NCBI GenBank assembly: GCA_000507305.1
Contig: DF239157.1
Span: 62,001-126,000 of the forward strand
Reading direction: 5' to 3'
Source: Breviolum minutum Mf 1.05b.01
Lineage: Eukaryota; Sar; Dinophyceae; Suessiales; Symbiodiniaceae
Length of the DNA: 64,000 bases
The notes beneath the pieces are model-generated. The model did not search any database, was not told the DNA's origin, and worked only from the letters and a program-made list of their open reading frames with translations. The stretch's first letter is position 1. Each line of letters opens with the position of its first letter. The position numbers and the translations under genes were made by a program. Positions 14,501 to 29,500 of this stretch are shown one piece after another.

Positions 14501-17500
14501 ACATAGCCATTTAAAACTGATGGGACTGGAGTCCCGTTTTTTTTTCCGCAAAAAACACTGGACCTTCTAAGGCAATATCCGTTTGATCGTGCAGAGACGT
14601 CCAGGGATTCTGGCATCGGATGTGAAGATGTTTTTTTGCAAATACAACGATCCCATCTATGTGTCTTGGTTTCCCATGAGACGAGGGGAAAGGGAATCTA
14701 AAGGGGGGTTTTAACAGGGGCCTTAGGCCTTTTCAGGCCTTATTTGGGTGGTGGTTTCATGTTTTAGGAAAATCATCATCTCTATTTGGGGAAGATGAAC
14801 CCATTTTGACTATATCATATTTTTCAAAGGGGTTGAAACTTGAAACCACCAACTATATAGGTATTATAGGATGATTGAACTAACCATTGTCCCCTTATTT
14901 AGGCCGAATGAGGACCTTATTAGGACCTTAGGGCATCGGGGGGGTTGGGCGCCCCTTAGATTCTCATGACGATGGGAGGGAGTTAAACCGGGATCACCTG
15001 AGATGGATTGGTAGGGTGAGTTGTGTTTCCTTTGTTTAAGGACGATGTGTGGAATGGAAAGTAATTTTTGAAAAGAACGTAGGAAACACGGGTTTCTTGT
15101 TGAACTTTTTTTTTCAAGACTAGGGAATTTTAGATGTCCTCAATGATTCAGTATTTGTTTAATGAAAAACATTCAACTTGTTGAGGGATATCAAAGCATC
15201 TATAAACACATATACCCAGATGCTCAATGTATGATATATTTACCTACATGTACCACCAAAACTACCCAGTTTCGTAGGTAAATAGGCCTGCCCCATTGAG
15301 CATTTAGGATACTGAATGGAACCTCAACTAGGTGACCATAGTTTAGAGGTTGAAGACCGAGTTTCAAGATCTGAAAAGAGGGAGGAAACAAACATCTTCA
15401 AAATCAATAGCAAAACATGGTGGATTTGGAGGCCGTGTTTTTTTTGGTGGTGTCTTTAATTGGGTTTTGTTATTGTCTACTCATATACCGTTTTTTTTTT
15501 TAAACAACTTGATTGCACACATGTGTATATATTTATATATATTTTATACTGTATACTAATTTGGAGTGACATACCCCACCACATGCTCAAACTCAAGTGT
15601 TTTTAGGACTCGTTTGGTTGATCCCCCTTTTCAACCAGGATTTAGGGGGCTTTGAGATTTTTCGCTCTAGCTGACCTCACTTCGGGGTTGCTGGTACCGA
15701 CGGGTTTTCCTTCCTAAAAAGTGGGTCCTTTCAGCTGCAAACCCATCACTTCTCTTGACAAAGGAATAGAAATCCATGAGATCTGGGTGGTGGTTTCAAA
15801 TATTTTTATTTCACCCCTAATTACCTGGTGAAATGATCCAATTTGACTAATATTTTTCAAATGGGTTGAAACCACCAACTAGAGATGATCAGTCTCCAAA
15901 GACTGGCAATTGTTTATTGAGATGTCTTTTTTTCCAAGAAAACGAGGGTTCGATCTATCCATTGAAAAGGCGAGAAACTTCAGCGGATGCGGGATCATGA
16001 GGCTCTTCCTACGGCTCCAACCTTGTTGGATCCCTCCAGGTATTTGAGCAATGAACTAAACCTAGTTGTTTAGGGTATATACGGAATTTTACTACACTGT
16101 TATATGGGGGTTATAAAAACCCATTATAAGGATCCCTAGTTACTAGTTGTTTTTTCGTGACTCATTCGGATATCTCCCCTGGATAGGTTTTATGAAAGCC
16201 TATAAAGTGAATTCGGAGGACTACTTTATACTATATATGGGGGGGATTAATTTAAAAGAAACACATTAAGGATCCATGTCTATCAAGAAAAAACAGTACT
16301 GGGCCCCGAAAACTAAAATGACACTGGAAAATCCACCATTTGAAGCATTATTTCCTATTCAAAATTGGTATTTTCCAATGTCACGTTATATAGTTTTCAG
16401 AGGTGTAACATCGAATGTCACTGACACGGGTTTTTGTTACAAGCTGGATCGTTTGTTGCTGAGGTGAAATTAGAGAAGGTGGATATCATGTGCATGTTGG
16501 TCAGCGATAAGAACTTTGATCAAGTTCTCTTGGAACTGAAGGAGTGTCTTGGAATTTTCCAACAACTACGATTTGCTACGACACTCAAAACATTTGTGGT
16601 GATTTTTTAGGTCACGGCAGTTGGAAGGTTGCAAGTTTGGAAACATATTTTTCCAACTTGGAAGTTATACAAACTAAAAAAGCATGGAATCCTGAAAATC
16701 ATACCCCCCAGGGAACTAACATATCCCCTGAAAAGTCCATAATTGAAGATGATTCTACTTTTCCCCAGGTGGGATATGTTAATTCCCTGGAGGATAACTT
16801 TCCAAGTTCGGTAAGGCTCCATGGCTTCCAGTGAGTTTTTAGCCGTAAAAATTTGACATGGAGGTGTTATTGACATGGAGGAAAATACTTGGGCTTGGGA
16901 AAATGGTTGTTGGATGTTTTTGTTTGTTTTTTGTGTATTCAATGAGTTTTTTGTTTGAAGGTCATGCACTTAGGATTCAATTCAATATTTGCACGCGAAG
17001 AGAGACAAAAGACATACCATGAAGAACATATGCTTTTCAATCAGGAACTGTTATATAGGTACAACATACATATTCTATACTCTATACTGTATGTTTGTTT
17101 GTTTTTAGATACATCCACTTTATCATGAGCTATTAAGTAAATCTACGTACATGTGTATATTTGTATTTACATATTGTACATTTTCTTATATTTTTAAATT
17201 ATGTCAATACACAAAAAGATTCCTCGCTCAATCCTTAGCTGCACATAGACAGGGTTATAGGGTTACATCCCTTCATATGGGAAATGGTTGGGTAACCCCA
17301 TAACCCTGTCTATGTGCAGCTGAGCATCCCAAGTCCTTGAACAAGTCATACAGTTGATGGCTCAGTAATCTTGCACCACCTCTTATTAGATATGAAACCT
17401 GATGAAAAATGGGGCTATTCTCCAGGATTCAACTGGGTATACTGGCTGTTCAATGACGGGATTCCTAAAATTTTATACAATGAACCCTTCAACAATTTTT

Positions 17501-20500
17501 CACACCTTCCCAAAGCCAACCTAAACCCTATATAAACCCTATAAAACCCTATAATGGAATATAATGAAATGGTAGTTTTTCACCCCCAACAAACCAACCT
17601 AAACCAACCTAAACAACCAGGATCAACTTTCAGGTACGCTTCGGGCGTGGACGTGGAGTTCGTCCGCAAGTCGGTGCGCTCCATTGGTCGTGTAGCGGTG
17701 AAGTTGGAACGAGCATGTGAACGGGCCATGAATGTCTTATTGGATGCTTGGCTGATTTAGAGATGATGGGACCCTGCCATGGGAACGCACTTGTTCCTTC
17801 CATTTTTAGGGGTTGTAAGGTTTATATAACCCATAACAGTGGAAATATATAGTAGCTATAGTAACGTACTGATTGGATGCTTGGCTGTTTGGAACTATAT
17901 AGTGGGATAGGATGTGGGAATATAGTAACCTACTAAGGCTGTTTTTGTCGGGATTTCCTTACTGTTTGTTTCAGAGGCTCTGATGTTTGAGTAGGTTTAA
18001 GCCACTAAGTAAAGGTGTTGGTGATAGTTATGTACTGTATATATGAAATATGTTAGGTTGCCCCCTCCTAACCCAGGACCTCCTCCCTCAGGATGTCAAT
18101 GGGAAGGTTTGAGTTGGGATCCCCTCCTTCAAAATAGAATGATCCTGGTGACACCCTAAAAAGTGAGGGGTTTAACCCTTCCCTTAAGGGGAAGGAAAGG
18201 ATCTCCCCTTGGTCACCATTTTTTCAGGTGCAAATTTGCTATTAAGTCTTAGGGAAGGTCAATTGCAGGCATAAATTCCAGGGAATTTGGTTGAGAGATA
18301 TGTGGCAATGGCAGGGGGGGGAATAGGATTTCTGGGGAGTTTAGATGAATGGCAGTGTGTTTAATTTTCAGTTTCGAAATCAACCGTACGGGCTCGTGCA
18401 TTTTGTCATGTTTCATTCTCTACACGGTCCTTGCAACAAAAATCTTCCCCAAACCACCTCAGTAACTTGTTTTAATCAAATATTGCTAGTAATTGGTGAT
18501 TCAAAAAATTGGATCTCCTCAACTTGAGTGGTTTGTATATGAGCGCCCGCCAAAACCTCCGACATTTTGGAACAGTTACACCAGGACATTGATACTTGAT
18601 ACCATCATGAAACTCTCAGGAACGATAGGGGTGACACAAAAAACGATGACTCTTGATACACATGTTCGCCTGATTTTATTGCAAACAATAAATCCTCAGG
18701 AACGATGAGGGACACACAAAAAACGATGACCATTTCAGCCACGTCTTTTCGCGGATGTAATAGGTTTAGTCCGTTGCTCATATCATTTTGTGTTTATTGA
18801 AAACCCACAAACAAATCATGGTTTTCCATGCTTTCCACAACCAGTCGTTGGTTGCCATGGCTTGCCGAATGGTTTGAAAAAACCCATTGGCTCCCAAGGA
18901 ACTCATTGAGACCAAAGTGAATTATGTGGTCCAGGAGTCGTGTGTTGTTGTCAAAGACATCTTCCGAAAGATACTTGGAATGAAAAAAGCAATCCAGTGA
19001 GGGACAGTAGGATTACTAGGTGGTGGTGGTTTTCAGCTCCAACATCCAGGATTTAGATGGGTGGGATGTTAACTGGCATAGTGGCAACTCAAATATTGAA
19101 GATTTTACTTGTCATTTAACGTTGAAGAATTTACTGGTTGGTGTACCAAATGAGAATCAATGGCTAGGTGGTGGCAACGTAAATGTTTTTGGAAATTTCA
19201 CACCAAAAATTGGGGAAATGATTCCCTATTTGACGAGCATATCTTTCAAATGGGGTTGAAATCACCAACTAGAGGAGTTGTTTGTTTGTTTTTTGTGGGT
19301 GAAACAAATTAGTGGGATTTGCTTGCTAAACAAAGCAAAAGGTACTACCCTACTACCCTCTGGTAAACTAACATGGTCCCCTGAAAATCGGTGGTTGCAA
19401 GACGGAATTTCCTCTGGGATGGCCTATTTTCAGGGCCGAACTGTTAGTTTTAGGGAGTATAAACTAGAAATGGTTTCCAACCCAAAGTCCAACTTGTTTA
19501 TTTTCTTTTTTGATGAAGCAGCCATGAGTTCCAGCATGGCCTTAAAAACACACCAAGGGGTCGCAGGAACCGAGGTCGACATATTCGACATAGTTTGTTG
19601 GGGATGAGGTTTCCCGGATTTTTTGGGAGAAAATGGGGCTTGATGTGTTTAAACACATTGAGGGTTTGGTGAAGTAGTAATACTAAAATAGGTAAACAAA
19701 GTTCGCGGACATTTCCAAAAAACGACTCTATATGTGCTGATTGAAATTGAGACACAGATACATTGAAATTGAGACACAGATGCACAGATAGTATGATATG
19801 ATTTTATGTATGTACGTAAATACATTCATTGTTTATTGTACACCACAACACAGAAACACTGTTGCCTTTTAGTCCTCTTCAATCAACACTCTTCAACAAC
19901 CTTTCCATCACTGTTACTAAAAGTGGACCAACAAACTTACCCTCCTGAGGACTAACATATCCCACCAAAAAGGATCCAAAAGGCACTTTTGAGTCGATGA
20001 TGTTCCGTTTCCCGAGGTGGGATATGTTAATTTCCCTAGAGGGTAAAACCATCCCCCGTTCTTTCTTGTGCAAAAGGTACTCAGCAGACATCCTTTCAAT
20101 TAAAACTCCATTAATACACCTCCGAAAATTAACATGGAAATCTCAAAATCACCCACAATTGAAAAGGAAAATCAAATCATCTTCCCACAACCTCCAAAAA
20201 ACCGTTGGGTTTTTCCAAAGGTGGTTTTTTTTCCTCCATCAAGTCGTCGTCCTCCGTGGACTCTGAGGTATCCTTCCAGATACGAACAGGTCTTAAGCGC
20301 CTTATGTGAATCCATGGAAGCTTTAGATGAACCTGAAGCGAAAGCTTCGATGATTTGGATCTTGGGGGAATATGTTGCTCGGCCCAAAAAACAAATGGGG
20401 GTTTCCTAAAACGGTGGTACCCCCTAATCATCCATTTTAGTAGGGTTTTCCATTATAAACCATCCATTTTGGGGTACCCTTATTTTTTGGAAACACCCAA

Positions 20501-23500
20501 ATGGGGGGGATACAGTACCAAAAATATGCCCCTATATGGATCCAAGGATCCGCTGCTAGGAAAGAAACTTAGGGTACAATTTGGGGGGGGTAAAGTATCT
20601 TCTCAGGAGGGAAAACTTGGATACCAAAAATATGAACAACGCTTCCATTTTTTTTTGCGGGTTGGAACAATAAAAACGGCCGTGTGCAATATGTTTTCAG
20701 TTGGGTTGAATCCACCATGTGTGCCTCTCATTGAAAGCCAATGACCATGCTGTTTTGTTTCTTCCTTTGTTGCGGTTGTTGCTCCTTTGGGGGTCTTGTA
20801 ACACATTTTTTCAATTTATATCAATTTATTGAATATACTGTATATTATACATATATACATTGTGATATTCAATTTATGGTGAATCTAATGCCCCGACAAA
20901 TAACTGATTCAGCAACCAACCACCTACAAACATTTTGACCCGCCTCCAGCCTTCAAAGAAAAGGATTTACTGTTGTTGTTGATCCCCAATCTTCACCTCA
21001 TGTTGGGAGGGTGATTTATTAAAGTTGGGACAGGTCCTACTATAACCCTATCAGTTTTGATGTCCATAGTATTTTTATAACCCCTTTATAAGTAGGTTGT
21101 AATTGTAAGTCCCATAAGTAGGTGAGTTATAAACCAACTTCCTAACGATCGTTACGATCACTACCGTGGGTATCCAAGTATTTAAGAAATGAGAGATTTG
21201 GAATAATCATGGGATCTTTTTAGGTCCAGCTTAAAAGCGTGATTTCGGGACACCACCATTCGGTGAAAAACGCACTTTGGCATTCTGGGAGGAGGACCAG
21301 ACCACAATAAACCCATATCAATTCACATAGGGCACAAAACAAATCAAGTTCCAACAAAAACAGTTTGTTCTTCGATTTTTTGGATCATCCAAAGGATCAA
21401 ATTCAATGATATGGCCCATACAAAGGTATTTTTACTTCAAATGACAAGTAAATGTTCAGAACTAGTTGGTGGGTTTAACAATTCATATACTTGTCATTTT
21501 TTTGTTTAAGAGTTTACTGATTGGTGTACCCATTTTTTCGGTTCAATGGTCATTGAACTAACACGGAAAGGAATTGGGGAACTTTGGTCCTCCCTGAGTT
21601 GAGTTTTCCCCCTCGAGTCGTGGCCTTCAATCCAGGCCGGAAGGATCGACAATGCTGATGAACTCTTGGAATCTTTCTTGGATCCTCGGTGGGTTTTTGC
21701 TGCGTTCGAATGCAAGATATTGGGTGGAAATCCAAAAAAATTGGGGATAATTTGGGGTGTTTCCCCCAAAATGGATGGTGAAAATCATGGAAAACCCGAA
21801 AACCCTATTAAAATGGATGATTTGGGGGTACCACTATTTTTGGGAAACATCCATATCGGTAAATGGGGATTCCTGGGTGTTACACAAAAAACAGCTCTTG
21901 AAACATGGTGATGGCTGGAAAATCACCCATTGTTTTAGAATAGGAGATACATCTTCAAATGGGTGGGTGGGGTTTTCCAGTGTCATGTTTTAAAAATCAC
22001 CCATGGTTCCTGGTTTAAATACCCATTAAAAAAAATGGCTGGATTTTTTCCAAGCAATGTGATAGTTTTTTGTTCGATGTTGGGTTCCTTTTTCCATTTG
22101 AGGACCTGGCCACGGATTTACTGTAGGTATACTGTAGGTGAACCCCGTCAACAGCTTTTTTTGGAGGGGCGGGTGTGTGTATATAGAATGACTTGTGTTT
22201 GTTTAAGGTGATTTGTTTTAACGGATTCTACCATGGTTCCCTTTTGAGGGATCTGGTTTTTCCAACCACTGGACCAGCAAATCCAAGATGATGGGAATGA
22301 AGCAATGACTGTAGTGATGTTTGGCTATTTCTGTGGGGCTTGGACATCTTGTTCTGTGGATTTCAAGAGTCGGAATCCCTGGAGAAATCATGAAGTTAAC
22401 GTGGCAGTCAATATAGTTGGTTGCGATGAACAAAAATGGATCTGCGGACACTTCAAACATATGCTTTTATTGAGGCAGAAAAGTGTTTGAAGAGAAAAAA
22501 ACAACTGTTGGCGCAAAACTCTGTATTTTTGACTTATTCGGAATCTTTCCACCGTTGTTTGGGGAGTCAGATCCCATCAACCCCCCAAATTTTCAAGGAA
22601 ACATCTCCAAATCATTCCAACCCCCCTCAATGCCATCCCTGCCAGGAAATAAGTCGGCCTCATTGCCGGGGATTTCTAACAAAATTCCTTAATCAGGCCA
22701 TACCTTTTCTCCTCCTCCAGTGCCCTGTCAGTGCTTCCAGGATACCTTCCATGATGAGCCATTGTTGGTGCAGATGCAGCTCCTTACGGCCATTGTCACC
22801 AGTCAGCAAGTGAGTGACTTGAGGGTTGACTCGAGTTGAAAATTTCCCAGAAATTGTGAATCCATGATATGGGATATATGATATATATATATATATTATG
22901 CTATAAGTAGACCTATGACATATATATATATAAATAACTTCAATATGGATGTGCTTCTTTTTATAGGCAAATGTTGGGTATATTTACCAGTGTTATGGAT
23001 TGGTGTGGGTACTAGGTTTGCTGTGTATCCCATAAGGCAGCATCAATGTTCTAGTTGTTTCGGAAGCCCATTCCCAACGCCAACGCTTGGCTACCAAGAT
23101 GGGCCCCCATATCATTATAAATTGGGGTTATAACCCATATAAATGACCAAAAAATACATGGGTCTCCATGAATTTCATTTGCAGGTGAAACTCTTTTTGC
23201 AGAAGCCATCGAGTACACAGGAGCGGATTGGTGGGGTTGCTGGGGATAAGTTTCACTAACAAACATGGCAGGCTGGAAAAAAACAACCATTTTTGTTCTA
23301 AGAGAGATGCATCTTTAAACGGTTGTTTTTTCTATTGTCATGTTCGTTTTCGGGGTAGTGTATATATATATATATATACCCTCTTTGAAACTAACAGCAA
23401 AAGGTCCTAAGAAATTGATGGTTGGAAGACTACGGTGTTCATTCGAGAAAACCTATTTTTCAGGGATATGATATGATAGTTTTAGGGAGAGTAGTCCTCA

Positions 23501-26500
23501 GTTCTCTCCAACTACTAATAGCTTGTACATGGAAGGGAACGATTTTCTAGCATGGGTATTGGGTAGGATTCAAAAAGGAATTTTTATATTATACACATAT
23601 TTGCATATCACCCCAACGCTTGTTTTAAACACCACTGGTTGAACTTGACATATTAAGGCATTTTGCACAGTTGTTGAGGGAAGATCCATGAACTTAACCA
23701 TCTTAACCCCCCCCAAATTTTCAGGGATCAGGTTTCATGAAATTTTAAGGGTGCCTCCACAATGCCAGGAAATAGCTTGGCCTCATCAGGGAATCCTAAT
23801 GGTTAAAGTTTCCCTTCATTTTGGCCGACTAGTTCTTGAGGTTTGGAAGAACCAATTCCTGTCATGGCTCCGGGTGGAAAATGGGGAAATTGGATGATCA
23901 TGTGTTTGCCTTCATATATGCTTGCTACTACTGTGGATAGTTGGTAAAATAGGGTAGTGAATGCAGTCAATGCCATGTAATTGTATGAATTTTCATGTGT
24001 TTTTGGGGATCTAAAGAGTCACCAAACATCTGTATGTTCCATGTGAATGTTGGGTTTTTATACAGGTGTAAATTTTGAACCTTGACTATGGTCATTGCCA
24101 CCCTCGTTGCAATTCTTGATCTGCCATTTTTGCAAGCATCAATCTTCTATTGCTGAATCCGTTGAAGTACGACGTTTTAACTTGGGGGTTTGTACATGGC
24201 TAGGTGGTGGTTTCAAATATTGTTTTTTTATCCCTACCTGGGGAGATGATCCAATTTGACGAGTATTTTTCAGATGGGTTGGTTCAACCACCAACTAGAT
24301 GGGTAGTCAATAGGTTATTTCACCTACAAATACATGACATATAGTAGGGTTATAACCCATTGATCCTAACTTCCAACCGGACATCCAAGTAGTGAATCGG
24401 ATATTTCCTTGACGTTTGATGAATCTTCTTATAGATCATCTCCTTGGATCCATCCCAAAACGCAAGCAAGTCGTGGATTTTTTTTCCAAACCTCACAGCT
24501 GAAGGGAATGTCCCATTATTGGTGGGTGAAGAAACAACTAGCATGTTTGTTGTTTAGGGGTGTTCAAATTGATGGTGTTGTGACACTGTGTGTTTTATGT
24601 ATTTTTTTGTTGGTGATGTTATAAAGAGGATCAACTAGTTTGTGAGTGGTTTGCAATTACTGTTCTGATCTCCAAGAAACAAACTTTCATGAGTGATTCC
24701 TAAAGATAGTTGAGTTGCAGTGGTTAACCCTTAGCAGGAACCACCAAATCAATTCAACAATGGATGATAACCTTATGTTGGTCACTCCCTGACTTTGTCG
24801 GGTTGTTTCCGCCTATTGGATGTAGGTTTCTTCATCCGAGTTTGGTGATTTGGTGGAAATTGGCTTCGGGGTTTTCAATCTGCTTCATCTCTCCAAAAAC
24901 TCATGAGTAAGATTGCCCGCCAGCAATATCACATCCCATTCAAAAAACTGGCTCTAAAACCCCACAAAGAGTTGCTTCTCTATCCAATTTTCAGAAGGTG
25001 TTTTTGAACATGTCCCTACCCAGAATTGCCAGATGTGCCCGTTTTCATTTAGCTTTTCTATAGCTTAGCCGAAACGTCCCACCCGTTGAAGCTACAGGAC
25101 ATGGTGTCCAAGGTGCTGCAATGTGCCACGGAAGAATCCACGAATCACGACTTGCGCGACCGAGGTGAATTTGTTGGAAAATTGTTGATCGCGTTATGGT
25201 TGGCCTTTACCAGTTCTAAGTAGAGTTGCAACTCCTCCTTTCGGGCTTACAACCCCCACTGACCCATTTATTTATAGGGTTCCCTTAACTCCATTTATAG
25301 CTGGATCCCGGGCCAACCTTTTAGGGTTCTAAAAACTGTGATACTTGTTGACTCGGAAGAAACCCCTAGAAAACAACAGCTAATTTTGTTTCCCTGATCT
25401 TCTAGTTCCCTTTATATGTGGAACCAACCTCCCAGTTGCCAATATATCAGGTAACTAGACCCCTGATTTCCAAATATAGAGGGAATTGGAAGGTGAGGGA
25501 TTTGATATGGAGAATTTGAAATATCTCCAATTGGTTTAGCATTTCTTCCATGAACAGTATGTACTGTCCTATCTTTGTAAAGTGTTATATTTTTTATTTT
25601 GTGACTGGGGAGTTTTCAAAAAGGTTTACTCACAATTCCTAGTGCTCCAAATACCCTGTTAGAAGCTGTTTAGGCACCAAAAGCCCTCCCTCTCCAAAGC
25701 CACTTGCAGAAGGGATTGAAGCATAAGGGAATAATGGAGAACATGTTTGATTATACGATCTGTCTCAAAATTCGGAACCCCTCGAAATGCACTAAACACA
25801 TATCTGGAAATTCGTTTCCTATAGGATCCCATGGGGCTGATATATTTACCTACATGTACGATAAAATTCAAGCATCCATGTAGGTAAATATACCAGTCCC
25901 ACGGATCCTAAATGACTATATGTTGCTATATGAAACCGCACCTGGATTTTGTAATCCCTAATTTTTTGCAGATGTTTCAACAGACCATTTTTTCCAGGGA
26001 AGTTAGGTGATTTTTTAAAGTCAAATCATGGGGGTTTAGATTCAGATGTAGGGAGTTGCGAGTCGGTAACAACAAACATGCAATTTCTATGTGGGCAAGT
26101 CGTTTTTCTCAAGGAAAACCAGGAGGGTTTGGGCTGCTGTTGCTATACTTTGTTGAGTTTGTTTTTCAACAAAACATTTGAAGATCTACGGATCGATTGT
26201 TGCGGGGGCCCGGGGAACCACGAAAAAGTCCCCCAGAGTCCATGTCGACAGGATACATCTATTGGCGATTATTGGCAACCAATCCCGAAGCAACAAAGAG
26301 AATCTGGGCCGAAAAAATTGGAGAGCGGAGAGCAGCGACAAAAAAATGTAGATGTGTACTAGGTGGTGGTTTCAAATATTTTTGATTTTCATCCCTATTT
26401 GGGGAAGATTCCCATTTTGACTAATATTTTTCAGATGGGTTGAAGCCACCCACCAGGTAGTTTATGTTGAATGGTTTGCTGTGCGCCTTCATGAGGTATT

Positions 26501-29500
26501 GGAAGTGAACATTTTCAGATAGGACGGTGAACAGGGTAATCCCCCCCCAAAAAAAGATGGCTTTCTTTTGCGGGCACCTTTTTTTGGAGACGAGACGACG
26601 GCGTGAAGAACAAAAAGATGTCCTTGATTTTGCAGGTCTGATTCATTGACTGAAAGTCTGCAGAGTCTACAGTGCTAGTGATGATGGCTGAAACCCGTCT
26701 AGCCAGTTGATATGGAGAATATCCCACAAAAATACAGGGATTTACACATCCCACGTCGTGCACGATTTCTGCCATCGACAGTGACAGTCGTGATGATCTT
26801 GAGACTCCGCAGGAATATGCAAGCAAAGGCCAAAAACAAACCCTTTTGACCCCCAAAGGCAAGTAGTTTCCCGAGCACCATTCTTCAGGGGGAGAGGTGC
26901 TAGTTTTAGGGAGTGTATTTTGAGTTGATCATTTGATCTTTTTGGTTTGGAATGTTGTTGGCGAGGGCAAAGGAGTGTCCTTTCATGGTGATCTCACCCC
27001 CAGTAATCATCAGTAAACGAACCCCAGCTACTTCCCACGAAAAACCAATCGCCAACTCAGGAGTTGTGCTTGGGGACAAGCCATCAATCCGTGATGACTC
27101 GCAATATATTGACAAGACACCCTGCTGCATTTGGCGCCAAGGAATGACTTGTTGGCGCAGTTGAAGATTGACTGCTATTTGGAGGGGCTGTTTCAATCAT
27201 AAGGGCACAGCAAAGGCCTATTGAGAGATGCTGCTGTTGGACAAATTTCCTGCACCTTTTGTTGAATTTATACAATTAGATTTAATACATATGTCATATG
27301 TGACATCTTAGCGAAATAGAAATTCACCAACCAAACGTAGGAGGTTTCTAGGGGCCTGACTGACCTAGAACAAAAGGTGATTTGTCAAAATATACACACC
27401 CGAAGTTTAATATAGCCCCTGAAAAGGTACCCTCCCAAAAGGTAGGTAGTCTTCCAACCATCCATTTTCAGGGGTTATGTTAAACTTCCGGTGGGTACTA
27501 ACTCTAGTATGTGATAAGTACAGTAGTAAATGCTATATAGCCACAATTGCCCTTTAACAGCACCTACATACCAGATGCATTTGTATAAGTAATTGCAACT
27601 ATGTCCTTATATATGTTTTTGTTTACTATATCATGTTTTTTGTTTCTATTGTTTGACCTAATGATGTTTTTACAAGGTTTGACTTGAGTGCTTTGATTTT
27701 TTTAATCCCTAGGAATCGATTTGCAGCCACCTCTAAGTTCCTAAGTGTATTCCAGCATGCCAAGTTTCGGAGCCAAGCATAAGATTCTTTGAACCTCATT
27801 TGATTAAGAGATATCTGATCAGCGAGCAACACCCTGGGTTTTTTGTTTATTATAGATGTTATAAGACTCAATTTCTGTGGAGTTTGTACTTTAGTCATCA
27901 TAAGGATCCAGTTATTTATCAGTCCGTTTATCATCTAAATCTCAGTTCAAGGTTTGGTTTGAAACAGTCAACGGAAACGGACAACAAACAACACTGAAAT
28001 TCAATCTCAGGAATCTGCTGGAGAAGTTATCTACAGAGCTGTCATTGATGAGTTACTTGAAGGAAAATGAAGTGTAAATTTGAGACCTGAATGGTGGATG
28101 ACCTCGACATAATACGCAAGTGTTCTTTAATATATATAAAGGTAATCCTCTCCAAAATGACGCCTCACTCAGCCAAAGGATCATGAAATCAAAGTTGAAT
28201 TTGATTGTTGCTACTTAATACTGTTGATGGAAGAAGTCCGCTAGCCAGTTGAGGTTGGTACTTTATCCCATTATTTACAAGGCGCTATACATCCCAGATA
28301 GTTGTTTGGGATTTCTTCCATCAACAGTAAGCAATCCCCTGTTTAAAGGTTGGACCCTTTTGGCCCAGTAAGAGATCTGTTTTTTTTCAATGAAATTACA
28401 GGTCGGTGGTCAAATGTCATTCGCACAGATTTATGGAACATCCTCATTCTACGGATGAGATCCGAATGGAAGTTGGGATCATGCACTACTGTAAACCAGC
28501 ATTTTAAACTGCCCTCCTGGGAACTAACATATCCCCTACCAAGCCCTTTTGAAGATGAATGTCATTTTCCCGTTTAGTGGGATATGTGATCGTTCCCTAT
28601 AGGGTATATATGGTGAAGACGCATCTGAGTTGTTGCAAGTTCATGCAATTGCAGTGTTTGGTCAATTTGGCAAAACCCATTGTGATAAGGGAAGCCTCTT
28701 CTGTGTCTTTCAATCACTTGTCCCATCCAAGCAGTTTTGAAATTTCATTTCAAAACAAACTACCCACTTGGTTTTCCATTCACGTTTGACAGTATTTCTT
28801 GGGAGTCACTCTTGACACTAGCATCATGCCCATTTCATAGGTCTATTGAGTCTAGTGTTGTCCTTCGTAAGATGTTACTGTAGTTTTTTTTATCGGGACC
28901 TTTTCCCGGCACCCAAAGTGATGGTCTAAGTCTAAGTATCAAAACTCCATGGCAGCCGAACTCCAAATGTGATACTGTTGGAAGAAATCTTGCATTGACA
29001 TGGAGGAATATCCTCTCAGGTGGTTCGCTGAATTTGTTCGAAAACACTATAGATCTACCCTTCGCACCTGGGTGTGTCATGACAACTTACCATATAAAAC
29101 CTGTTGAATGCCTAAAATGGTTCCCGAAGGTAGCTAGGTCCTAGGTGGTGGTTTCAATCGATTGTTTATTTGTCACCCTTAATTTTGTGGGGTTTTCATG
29201 ATCCATTTTTGACTTTCGCATATGTTCAATAATGGGTTGGTGAAAAACCACCAGCGCAAAGGTAGTGTGTATCACAAGTTTGCGGATGAATTCGTGACAT
29301 GGCTGCATGGGTGAGCCGAGTTGGTGGGTCCCTGGCGTATGTCACCCGTTTTTTTCTGCCCATGCTGGTGCCCCTGCAAAAATGCAAGGGGTTTATTCAT
29401 CCGGGGTTGACATTGTCTCATGTTTTATTGCTTATGATTAATGTGTGCTATGCGGGTTGCATGGTTTCCATAGGCTTTGAATCAGTCAACATCCGTCAGG

